Assembly (NCBI GenBank): GCA_003024785.1
Contig: PUQB01000008.1
Coordinates: 560,868-624,867, forward strand
Origin: Selaginella tamariscina
Lineage: Eukaryota; Streptophyta; Lycopodiopsida; Selaginellales; Selaginellaceae
Length of the DNA: 64,000 nucleotides
Reading direction: 5' to 3'
The notes beneath the pieces are model-generated. The model was not told where the DNA came from, ran no database searches, and was given only the letters and a program-made list of their open reading frames with translations. The translations under genes were made by a program, and so were the position numbers. Positions 11,764-21,917 of this stretch are shown here, one piece after another; the first letter of the stretch is position 1; every line of letters starts with the position of its first letter.

Positions 11764-11905
11764 AATTACGTCTACTTCTCTCTGTGTATTATTTTTGTAT
11801 ATTCGGGTTTATACAAGTGTGTGTGCGTTTTTATATGATTTGTATTCATAGTGTATTATTTTGCAGAAGGACGATTTGATCAAACAAGGAGATCGAGTCA
11901 TTAGT

Positions 11906-14900
11906 ATGGAGTCGTCGTCAAATTCTGGGTAAGAATTAAAATAAAATCTGTTATACTCGGATACTTGAACTAATCATTTTTGTATTCAGATGTGGAATTG
12001 AGGTGACATTAAAGACAAGAGCAGGAGAAGAGATGGGCAGGGGGATTCTGGAATCAACTTGGCCATATTTTAAGATAAATGGGAAGCGCATTGGAGCAAC
12101 CATGGTGCTGTCAAATTAACCTCTGTCACATCTCATGGACAAGCAAAACAATGGAAAGTAGATTCGCTAGTCAAGCACCCGAAAGCAGGCTGCGAACCCA
12201 GATTGGACGATTCGACAGATATGCCTTGTTCCATCCAATGTCACGTTCTCGGATCCAGAGGTCGTCAGTTACAACATTAATTTCGGGTGGTTTTGTCGAC
12301 TTGTGGATAATGACGTTCACGTGTTCACTAATGATGTTGACCTTGGAGTTCTTCTTCAACTCAACGAAAGCCCATCTATGGAGGGGATCCATCTGGATGT
12401 CTACTTCGAAGATCTTCAGACTCATCGAGTAGGTGTATTGTCAGGAGATATTGCTTCACAATACAGAAAATCAGCAAGTGGAGCAATCTTCCCTCTTCAC
12501 ATTGAAGAAGAACACAGCGACATCATAAGGAGATTGAGAGGGTGGCTCGGTCTCAGGTTCTCTACAGATCACGTTCAATTTGCTTAGGAGCTTTGGGAGC
12601 TGGAAGAGTGTGCCGAGAACACTAGAACAGCTGCAGTCGGGGATCACACATGTTGATTCGGATCGCAAAAGAAAATCATCAATCGTTTTGTCAGCTGCAC
12701 CTGTGGCATCTCATGCTGCAATAAGTCACAAGGAAATGATGTTGGATGAAAGATTTATCCTTGTAGGGTTAAATATTGCAGCGTCAACCCAAACTTCAAT
12801 TACAGGCCACTCAACCAGGAACGTGTAGCTGAGCTCATGGAGAAGATGAAGGACGACAATTCTTATACCGTTCCACATAATGCTGTTTTGTGTCCATACT
12901 ATGAAAGAAGGAAGGGCGCTGACAAAGTCTGGATCACAACACCAGAACAACTCATGAAGATTCAGACGGAGAATAAAAATCTATCAAGTACTACATCATT
13001 AGTGGCCAGCACACAATAACGGCAGCCCAACGACTTCTCGATGAACACAACAAAGGAACGATGGCAACAAAACTTTCCGAGCATACCCGTGAGAAGCTGA
13101 CAAAAAGATCGGCGTTTTTAGCTAAGCCGAATCTCACAATCGAGCAGTACCATAAGTTATCGGCGGAATGGGACGCTGCCGACACCAACCACTACAACAG
13201 CAAAATATGGGAGAAGTTTAAACACACGCGAGCCGTGTGGGAATCTCTTCAGCGACCACAAAGAGCTACCGCAGGGAATACACAATCTGCGGAATACCGG
13301 GTAAGCAAATTGTTTGGGCGGGATTTATCTCGCCGGTATATTAATCTGTCTTTTTCCTCAGAGAGTTGAAGAAATTGCAGCAGTTGATTTTGCCCAGGTG
13401 GGCGGGAAGGAAACATCCTTTCTGATGATGTTGATTTCTTGCCCCGAAGATAGGATCTTTGCCAAATGGTTGGGGATTATGGAATCCTTTTCAAAAGGAA
13501 CACTGAAGAAGAAGCAGACAAGTGAAGGGGAGCCCTCAGAAAAGTCTGCAAAGAAACCCAGTAAGACGCCGAAGGCTAAGTCTGTTCAATCTACAAAGGA
13601 TGTAGACAACGATTTCAAGCTCACATGGTTGAAGCCTTTAAATGGAACAACGATGGAGGAGATGGAAGTCTTGGCTGATTTGGTGATCGATGGCAAACTA
13701 CAAATTAATAACAGCAGCCCAACCTCTCCTTTTCATCTCAAGGCAATGGAGTTGAAGACGGTCAGGCATTTCAAGGAGTGGTTGGGAATACACTGCCACA
13801 AACTGGGTTGGACCTCGACTTCAACATATGAAGAGGTCAGCAAATATTTGCATGTGACGAACGATGATATGCTTGTCGAATGGGTGAACCAATCGGAAGA
13901 TCTAGGCAAGAATCTATTGCACGCCAACGCCAAAAAGGAGAACATTGGGATGACGCCTTCTCTTATGGCAGTCCTTCAGCAGCGGAGAACCGAATTGAAC
14001 CTTATAAAGGAGGATGCTACGAATCACGACAAGCCCTACAGATGTTTGTTGTTAGATTCGGAGACTTTATGGGGTAACATCACTGCTTGTAGGAAACCGT
14101 TTCAATTGTTCGTGATGGATCGGCGGGTGTCAAAAAATCTTTCGACAGATAGGGCACTAGAGGATCTGGTGGAGAAACTTAGCCGTGCAAGCATATACAT
14201 AGAAGGTATTTATTATTGAATTCATGCTTGCGCTCTTCACTGATACCTACTTTTTCAGGTATTTATTTCTTGATTCTTGCTCATGTCACCGATACTTTTG
14301 CCTTCGCCTTCGCCAAGAAGAATAGACATCGTTGGACAGGATTTTATATGAACGATGCTAATCCCAAGTGCATTGATACCGTTGTTCACTTGGTTGTTAG
14401 GAATGCGCCAAACAATTTCAAGCTTCCAAATGACTGGCCAGGCATCTGTTTGCACTCCAACGGCCCTGAACCTCCATCCGATACACCGATAGGTATGAGT
14501 GACGTATTCGGCAATGTACGTTATCCAAACATTACAAGTCAAGCGGCACGGAGCATCGTCAACTTGATTAGGGGTCCTGACAGTGATGCGTGGGTTTTTG
14601 ACTACTGCACTAGGGGGTCCGTCTTGAAGGAGTGTTACCTTCGGCATACATGTGTGTTTGCCGTTGAAAAGGATAAGACCATGGTTGAGGACCTGAACAA
14701 GTGGATAGATTGGGTCTCAACTGAGTACCCCAACGAATCCATAAAGGCGTATTTGAGAAAGTTCCCTCCAGATAAGTGCGATAGCTCTGAAGGTGAATCT
14801 GGTTCAATCTCGGAGTCTGAGAACGAACTTCAATCAGATATTAGACCGGAAGTTATCTCGAGGAGTACAGAACATTCGCACACTCCAGGACCCATGGAAA

Positions 14901-15004
14901 CATCAATAGAAGATGCAGAAGATCTTGAACCATCTCACAAGCGGCTTAGACCTTCTTCGCCTCACTCAGAAGGTAATAGCGAAGAAGAATTGATAATGAA
15001 TTGA
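11906..15004 (+). CDS. ParB-like / degenerate DNA amino-methyltransferase-like protein, with frame breaks
   Basis: A probable first exon (11,906-11,928, MESSSNSG) has donor GGTAAGAA; the next exon begins after TATTCAG near 11,990. Its module EVTLKTRAGEEMGRGIL resembles the module in the divergent gene at 6 kb. The 12,000-13,060 part reads only with several 1-nt frame changes (near 12,110, 12,590, 12,768 and 12,983). It holds a ParB-type start (NYRPLNQERVAELMEKM) and the box ISGQHTITAAQRLL, equivalent to the G-[EQ]-[RH] box of ParB nuclease/CTPase folds. Clean exons follow: 13,061-13,300, 13,362-14,205 and 14,259-15,004, joined by 61-bp and 53-bp introns. The C-terminal part has NITSQAARSIVNLI followed by VFDYCTRGSVLKECYL and FAVEKD. 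This matches the AdoMet-binding end of beta-class N6/N4 DNA methyltransferases, but with the usual DPFxGSG box altered and no clear (D/N/S)PP(Y/W). Activity is therefore doubtful. The tail is acidic and Ser-rich. Confidence 0.6.
13317..13334. repeat. Isolated palindrome copy inside an intron
   Basis: GGCGGGATTTATCTCGCC lies within the 61-bp intron 13,301-13,361 of the ParB-like gene. It is the same variant as the copy at 10,240. It is the only copy outside the two arrays. Confidence 0.85.
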
Positions 15005-15276
15005 TAGAGTGATGAATAGTTGTAAATGAGTGTAACATAAGGCATTTTTGTATATTTCTTTTATATTTGTACAGAAAATAAATTCTCAAGGATTAATGAA
15101 GCTTTTAGTTCAAACATGGGTCACACATTAACAAGGTAAATAATATACCTTGATAATTTTAAGGTCAGCTAATTATCATTTTGCAGATGTAATGAAATAA
15201 TTGAGAACATGGATTTTCAGCATTGGCATGAGGTAAGAGAGGGGTTTGGCGACAATTTCTTGTGCCACATGTCAGA
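15005..15276. other. Short spacer between the ParB-like and HAD-like genes
   Basis: AT-rich, with a possible GT-AG pair (GTAAGAGAGG near 15,232 and ATGTCAG at 15,275) that could mark a 5' leader intron of the next gene. No other feature seen. Confidence 0.35.
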
Positions 15277-16421
15277 ATGACAGAGTTCATGCAGGAAATG
15301 GATAATAATGCAGCTCAAAACATCGTTACCATGGGGGCCACTTCATCATCATTTTTATTGGCTTCAATTCCGAAATCAATTTCTTCAGCGCATGCAATAT
15401 CTGAATCTTGTAAGGATGATGTACAATTAAATGATGAAGGGATAGGCAACGAGATAGTGGCAACGGATAAATGTGAAAGGGAGCAAACAAGTGATTTGCA
15501 AAGTATTCAAGAGGCAACGCTATCTCATGTTACTCATGGCCATATTGTGTTGTTGGATGTCAATGGTGTTCTGCTTCATCGACAAAGGCCCCAGGATAGA
15601 AAAAAGAAATCAAACAAGGAGATTTCATTCCTTGTCATGGTAAATTTCGATATGATATTATTTTTCGTCCAGGGTTGGATCGTCTCTTTCAAAAGCTTAA
15701 GGAGATGGGTGCGCTTGTGGGGATTTGGTCATGCATGCAGATTCATAACTTAACACCGCTGTTGAATTTACTTAAGAAACATTGTAGTGTTGCAGAAGAG
15801 GTGATTCGTAAAGATTGGATTTTTGACCAGCGAATGTGTTATAAACCTCTCGAATTTCACAATATAAGAAAGGAAAGCAAGCCATACTTCTTCAAGAATG
15901 AAAGAATAATTGGGACTCATGGGGAGATCAGTCGCTTAAGGATAATGAAGAACGCACAGATGTTAGTAGTAGACGACTCTCCTCAGAAGGCTATGCTCAA
16001 CCAAAACATTGCTTGTATTCATCCAATCACTTTCGATCCATATTCTGATACCGATATCATGGATGAGCTAGTGAACTACTTGGATACGTGCCTCAGAAAG
16101 AAGAATCTCGAAAATTTTTGTGAGCAGTATCCACCGTATCATACATTTCCTGAAGCTTTTCTTTCTCGTGATATTGAATTTTATAAAATGAAGGATAGCA
16201 ACCGGGCGCTTTATAATATTATTCTTAAGGAACGTCAGTTTTTAGATGAGCCTTTATGCAGACCTTCTCTTATCACATCTTATGTATTAACAAGGATGGC
16301 AACTCCCAATTGCATTCGTGAGAGTGTTAAGTGGTGGCAACAACATCAAGATATTGACCAAAATGATTTGATTAATCCGGAGAGTGATGATTTAGACAAA
16401 ATAAAAGATTTCTTTGTATGA
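15277..16421 (+). CDS. FCP1/NIF-type HAD phosphatase-like protein
   Basis: The family removes phosphate from phospho-Ser, as in the small CTD phosphatases of RNA polymerase II. Start ATG 15,277; upstream reading in this frame gives no better Met. Residues about 1-85 are a poorly conserved leader. Then comes HGHIVLLDVNGVLLH with the nucleophile Asp in a D-x-N-G form, FRPGLDRLFQKLKEMG, WSCMQ, and QMLVVDDSPQKA, the Asp-Asp box of HAD motif IV. One base is missing near 15,636, where the frame jumps between FLV and GKFRYDIIFRPG. Allowing for it, the length is 1,146 nt or 381 aa. The same kind of 1-bp loss occurs in other conserved genes here, so an assembly error is likely. The D-x-N-G form replaces the canonical DxDx(T/V), so activity is uncertain. 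It lies 270 bp downstream of the ParB-like gene on the same strand. Confidence 0.75.
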
Positions 16422-18034
16422 TAGAAGAAAGTATTTATAAAAAAATTAACATGTTGATAAGAAAATGATTTCATTTGTAATTATGTTTGATAGTATTTCT
16501 TCATTATTGTAAACTATTTTTAGAATAATATGAATATTCTAAGATATTTTAGGAATATTCCTTACTAAGTAAGGTTATTGAAGGATTAATTAATTAATTA
16601 ATATTTAAGGCTTAATTACATATTAATTAAATGATTAATTAATAATTAAAACTTAAGTATTAATTAGTAATTTATTTTATATTCCCATTTTCACGTATCA
16701 TGCCCACTTTAGTTACAACGTGCATAAACAAGACGTGAGAAGAAAGAACTAATATGTAGTGAGGCATGTACACAACTCAGGCATTTACAACACATGGATG
16801 AAGGCAAGAGCCAAGATTTATTTTTATATATTTTATATGAAATGAACTTAATTAAATTCTTTTGAGTGCAGGCAGATGGATTTAGAGGATTGGAGTACAA
16901 AGGGTTTGTTACTATGTAGGAGACCATGAAATACTTGGGGATGCATTATAAGAGGCTCAATTTTTCACTCCTAAATACTTCAAAATTTACAATTCATGAA
17001 CATAAAGTAGCCACAAACAATGTAGTGGTAGGCATGTATATACTCACGCTACTCAACATTGTCCAGAAGATGATATAACTGATGTCTCAACATTTAATTA
17101 ACAATCAAAGTTTAGTTCGATAATTAAGAAGAAGAAGAATGTGGCCATTATGATAAGAAACATTGCAAACATTGCACTTGCAATAGTATAGACTTTAAAA
17201 TTCATTAATAATACAATTGAGTGATAAATGTGATATAAGGTAAGAGTCTCACTTTGTAAGTTTGGTGTTAGTAGGGTAAAAGTCTCATTTTATAAAGCTG
17301 TTCCTTGGCACTCACTTTGTATAACTTCGTGAGGTTGGTGTTTCACTGGCCATTAATTTCTTTTATTCAATAGTTAATAATGAAAGTGTGTGAATTTTTT
17401 TTCTTTATTTAATAATATAAAGCTTTCCAAAGAAATGGAAAATAAATTTCAAGTATTATTTCCATTATTCATAAAGTAAAGTAAATGGATGTCTGAGATA
17501 ATTCCAACTCATTTAATTTTTACATAGTAACATGAATATTTATTATGTTAATTGTTCATTCTTAATATTTTTCCAAATAAGTTTTTAAAAATGTATAAAA
17601 ATTTATCCATTTCTAAGGAAGACATATAAATCCAATAATCAAGGTAATTCGGATTCATCAAATAACACCTGAACAATCAAGGTAATTGGATTCATCAAAT
17701 AACATCTGAATTCACCTTAGATTACACTACATAACACATCAAATTCACAATCTCAATTGGTGAAGATACACAAAGGAAAGGTGAATGACATTTAAATTTC
17801 ACTTCGTGATAGTGAAAATTCAATTAATAAACCCACATGTTCTCAAAAGAAATAAAATTTATAAAGTATTAAAAATTAAGGAAACTCATTGAATTACTAA
17901 AAAAAAAAACTTTTAAACGAACACATATACTCCACATATAGCTCACTCCATTAATAATTTATATCACTTTGTGATCTACATATGGTGTGAAATAACAACT
18001 GTTAAATATTCTATTATATGCTTAATTAAATGGT
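16422..18034. other. AT-rich spacer, no gene seen
   Basis: Contains TTAATTAA-rich tracts near 16,580-16,670 and a small repeat (GTAAAGTCTCA-like, near 17,240 and 17,275). No open frame with recognisable motifs. It ends at the target site of the Gypsy element. Confidence 0.55.
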
Positions 18035-18039
18035 AAAGA
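18035..18039. other. Target-site duplication, left (AAAGA)
   Basis: AAAGA directly precedes the TG of the left LTR and is matched by AAAGA at 21,913-21,917 after the CA of the right LTR. Five bp is the usual Ty3/Gypsy duplication. Confidence 0.9.
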
Positions 18040-18240
18040 TGTTAGGCACCACTACGTACAAATTAGAGACCCTCACAAAACCACCCGACCTCCCTCAAGC
18101 TGTCTCTAGCTCCACACGCTGCTGGCTTCCAATCTTAGTGTGCCCTTAATTCTCTTAAATCTAGGTATAGCTCTTTAGGAATATTCTAGCTTATACCTTT
18201 CTGAGGAATATTCTTTGATTTGTTATACGGGTCGTAACAA
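18040..18240 (-). repeat. 3' LTR of the 18-22 kb element
   Basis: 201 bp, reading TGTTAGGC...CGTAACA on the plus strand. It is about 15 bp shorter than its partner because of indels around 18,118, plus scattered substitutions. That indicates an insertion that is not very recent. Two GGAATATTCT motifs sit near its end. Confidence 0.93.
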
Positions 18241-18254
18241 TCCTCCCCCCATTA
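18241..18254 (-). other. Polypurine tract
   Basis: On the minus strand TAATGGGGGGAGGA directly abuts the 3' LTR. This is the expected plus-strand priming site and fixes the orientation of the element. Confidence 0.88.
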
Positions 18255-18284
18255 GCAAGTCCTTGTCCTCAAGGGCAGTATAAC

Positions 18285-20282
18285 TTACTCAACTGGTCCT
18301 GTATCATTAGCCTTGTACATCCACAAAGAATCTACCCGAGACTCGTTTCTTGTGAGTACTCTCCTTAACTGGCTAACATGAAACACTGGGTGCACCCTCA
18401 CTCCTTCTAGCAACTGTAGTCGATATGCCACCTTATCGATACGCTCCAGAATCTTGTAAGGACCTGAGTACCTAGGAAACAACTTATCATTGCATCCCTT
18501 TCGTAAGGCCACAACAGTGTTCCACCTTACATATGTGGCAAATACCACTTGGAGATATACATAATCTCCCACCTGGAACTCTTGGAAGCTTCTGTGCTCA
18601 TTAACAAACTTGATAGTTCGGCTCTAAGCTGCTTGTAAGTTCTTCTTGCACAAACTCTGAATGTTTCTAAGCTCAACACTCAGATCTTTAGCTTCCTCAT
18701 CCATGTTGCCTTGAACTTTCTTACTTGCTAAACCCAGTTCAAAAGCTGTCTTGGGATGTCGTCCAAACATAACATAGTATGGACTCATTCCATTAGAGAC
18801 CCTCACAAAACCCACCCGACCTCCCCCGAGCTATCTCTAGTCTCCTGCACCTCGGCGTCTTGTGCTTGAGCATGTTGAACTACCTGGCTTAAACTCATTG
18901 ACCGTCCTTGTTAATGCATTACATAAGCGTGTTTGGAATTCTCCAACTACGGTGGCTCTCTTAACACGTGACAAAGCATCTGCCACCACGTTAACCTTCC
19001 CCGCACGATGCTCAATAGGAAATTTGCCAACTCCATGAGCTTAACCATCCAGCAAGCTTGTCGACAACTCTTTCTGTGTGAACAATACACCAAAGGCTTG
19101 TGATTTGTAAACACCTTGAAACTTGCACCATAAAGATAGTGCCTCCAACTCATAATGCATTAACAATAGCTAGTAATTCTTGCTCATACGTGGAGTACCA
19201 TTGCTATGCAGGATTCAAAGTACGACTCTCATAAGCAATAGGCCTTCCCTCTTGCATAAGTACAACTCCAATGGCCACTCCACTTGCATCACACAATACC
19301 TCATAAGGCTTAGAGGGATCTGTAATACATAAAACTAATGCACGTACCAAAGCTTGTTTCAAAGCTTGGAAACTGCTCTCCTTTGAAGTACTCCATGCAA
19401 AGGGAACGTCCTTCCTTAGCAACCTAGTTAACGGAGAAGCTTTCTTAGCATAATCCTTGACATACCGTTGGTAATAATCAACCATGCCCAAGAAACTCCG
19501 TAACTCTTCTACATTGCTAGGAACTAGCCATTGCTCCACCACTGCCACCTTTTGTGGATCAATCTTCACTCCACTTGGCGTCACAATGTGACCCAAATAC
19601 TTCACTCCGTACTGAGTAAATGCACATTTGCTCTTCTTTGCATAGAGCTTGTTCTCTCTCAACAACTGAAGAACTCTTTGCAAATGCTACACATGCTCTT
19701 CATATTCTTACTATAAATAAGAATATCGATAAGGAAGATCTCCACAAAGTTGTGCAAGTAGTCACCAAACACCTCAGTCGTTAATCGAGTGAATGTGACT
19801 GGGGCATTTGTTAAGCCGAATGGCATAACAGTGAACTCGAAATGCCCAACTATCTTGGTGAACACTCTGGCTCCACTGAGATGATCCATGATAGTATCCA
19901 CACATGGCATGGGCATCCTGTCCTTCACTATTTGCACATCCTCATGGTGCCATTTTTCTTCCTGACAAGCAATACTGGTGCACCAAATGGAGACTTGCTC
20001 AGTTGTATGAAGTCATATTTCAATAGCTCCATCACTTGTCTCTTAACCTCTTGCTCCTTAGCATGGCTCAGTTGGAATGGCTTATGGTAAATGGCTTTCG
20101 TACCCTATTCCAGCTCCACACCTCTTGCATGTGGTAGCCATGAGGTAGCTCAGGAGGGAAGACATTAGCAAACTCCTCGCACAACAGCTTTGCTCAAGGT
20201 GACAGTAAAAGAACTTGTTTGGAGACTCAAGCTTTGTTCCAAACCAAGTGTCTTTCACTTCACTATACTCAAGCTTCATGTG
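18285..20282 (-). pseudogene. Gypsy pol remnant (RT, RNase H, integrase pieces)
   Basis: Minus-strand order. RT around 19,937-19,659 has VFTKI followed directly by VGHFEF and [10 protein letters not shown], so about 25 codons are missing between them. The catalytic box reads LIDILIYS, having lost one of the paired Asp. The RT-RNase H connection and RNase H (19,683-19,204) carry YLGHIVTPSGV, FLGMVDYYQRY and CDASGVAIG. A second RNase H piece is 19,153-18,947 (FTNHKPLVY). Integrase survives only as its C-terminal part: MSPYYVMFGRHPKTAF (18,815-18,624), then the GPY/F-like GDYVYLQV...YSGPYKILERIDKVAYRL (18,572-18,285). The zinc-binding and DDE core is deleted. Frames are interrupted. Confidence 0.9.
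18794..18850 (-). repeat. LTR fragment embedded in pol
   Basis: About 57 bp starting ATTAGAGACCCTCACAAAAC match the 5' part of the element's own LTR (compare 18,061 and 21,719). They lie exactly where the integrase core is missing. Confidence 0.8.
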
Positions 20283-20329
20283 CTTGGTGCTCCACTAGAT
20301 CTTAGGATCCACACGCACTAGCTTCGCAA

Positions 20330-21290
20330 GAAAGAAAGTCTCCACCAGCTGGGTTTTGCCAACCTCTAGCTGTAACTCCTCCACACAAGCAATTTAGCTC
20401 TATGTGACAACTAAGCCCTTAATCTCATATTGAGGCACAGTCTTCGTTCAGCTCCACCAGCTGGGTTTTTGCCAACCTACAGCTGTAACTCCTCCACACA
20501 AGCCTGTAGCTCTGTGTGATAGCTGAGTCCTTAATCTCGTATTGAGGCTTTTCGCGCAGCTCCACCAACTGGGTTTTGCCAACCTATAGTTGTAACTCCT
20601 CCACACAAGCACTGTAGCTCTGTGTGATAGCTGAGTCCTCAATCTCGTATTGAGGCTCTTCGCGCAGCTCCACCAGCTAGGTTTTGCCAACCTATAGCTG
20701 TAACTCCTCCACACAAACAATGTAGCTCTATGTGATAGCTAAGCCCTCAATCTCGTATTGAGGCTCTTCGCGCAGCTCCACCAGCTGGGTTTTGCCAACC
20801 TATAGCTGTAACTCCTCCACACAAACAATGTAGCTCTATGTGATAGCTAAGCCCTCAATCTCGTATTGAGGCTCTTCGCGCAACTCCACCAGCTGGGTTT
20901 TGCCAACCTCCAGCTGTAACTCCTCCACACAAGCAATGTAGCCTCTGTGTGATAGCTGAGACCTCAATCTCATATTGAGGCTCTTCGGGTAACTCCACCA
21001 GCTGAGTTTTGCCAACCTCCAGCTGTATCTCCTCCACACAAGCACTGTAGCTCTATGTGATAGTTGAGCCCTCAATCTCGTATTGAGGCTCTTCGCGCAG
21101 CTCCACCAGCTAGGTATTGCCACTTCTAGTTGTAACTCCTCCACACAAGCACTGTAGCTCTATGTGATAGTTGAGCCCTCAATCTCGTATTGAGGCTTTG
21201 CGCAGCTCCACCAGCTAGGTATTGCCAACTTCTAGTTGTAACTCCTCCACACAAGCACTGTAGCTCTGTGTGATAGCTGAGCCTTCAAAT
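20330..21290 (-). repeat. ~108-bp (36-codon) tandem expansion inside the protease region
   Basis: Nine units are marked by CTCCTCCACACAA at about 20,377, 20,488, 20,597, 20,704, 20,812, 20,920, 21,028, 21,137 and 21,242; spacing is 105-111 bp, mostly 108. On the minus strand the unit reads as VEELQLEVG, TQLVEL, PQYEIE and AIT in frame, that is 36 residues. A single copy is expected in the protease fold, downstream of the active-site strand. Confidence 0.9.
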
Positions 21291-21448
21291 TCGTATTGAG
21301 GCACAGTCTTCGTGGGCAAGTTGCACTCCTCCACTAACTTTGTTGACACAAAGTTATCGCTACTCATGCTATCCACAAGGACTCGCACTGGACGCTCACC
21401 AAGTCGTCCCTCACCACAATAGCACGTGTGTGGCTCCTCCCGTGCCAT
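21291..21448 (-). pseudogene. Gypsy aspartic protease start
   Basis: The frame reads RPVRVLVDSMSSDNFVS, corresponding to the LVDSGSTHNFI block of Gypsy proteases. The Gly of the D-S-G triad is replaced by Met, so the enzyme is likely dead. It leads straight into the 36-codon tandem repeat. Confidence 0.8.
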
Positions 21449-21679
21449 ATAGTTTACCTATTGAGCAATAACAAATAAAAATTTACCTGTGGTTTAGAGA
21501 AGTCTCTCTTGTGCTCCTCTCCACGCTCCATCTCCTAAAGCTTCTTAGGCATCTACTTGTCCTTGCTGCCATTGAAACTTTTGCCCTTGAGCTTACGTCT
21601 CCTTGGACAATTTGCCTTTTAATGTCCAATGTCTCCACATAGGTGATATTATCCCTTCCCACTAAGCACTCATCTCGAA

Positions 21680-21697
21680 CCTTGCTTCGATATCAAT
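21680..21697 (-). other. Primer-binding site, tRNA-Met-like
   Basis: Directly inside the 5' LTR the minus strand reads ATTGATATCGAAGC. This is close to the TGGTATCAGAGC complement of initiator tRNA-Met used by many plant elements, with a few mismatches. Confidence 0.65.
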
Positions 21698-21912
21698 TGT
21701 TAGGCACCACTACGTACAAATTAGAGACCCTCACAAGACCACCCGACTTCCCCCGAGCTGTCTCTAGTCTCCACACGCTACTCTCCAAAAAGGCTTCCTT
21801 CCAATCTTAGTGTGCCTTTAATTCTCTTAAATCTAGGTATAGCTCTTTTAGGAATATTCTAGCTTATACCTTTTTGGGGAATATTCTTTGATTTGTTATA
21901 CGAGTCGTAACA
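21698..21912 (-). repeat. 5' LTR of the 18-22 kb element
   Basis: 215 bp with TG...CA ends, collinear with the left LTR apart from small indels and substitutions. Followed by the right target-site duplication AAAGA (21,913-21,917). Confidence 0.93.
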
Positions 21913-21917
21913 AAAGA

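Larger units (their letters stand above)
18040..21912 (-). mobile_element. Defective Ty3/Gypsy LTR retrotransposon (minus strand)
   Basis: Two LTRs (18,040-18,240 and 21,698-21,912), TG...CA ends, matching AAAGA target duplications, a polypurine tract and a primer site are all visible, so both ends survive. Internal coding order on the minus strand is protease, reverse transcriptase, RNase H, then integrase remnants. At 3.9 kb it is shorter than an intact element: most gag and the integrase core are missing, the RT Asp pair is lost, and the protease segment is expanded into tandem repeats. It cannot be autonomous. Confidence 0.93.
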
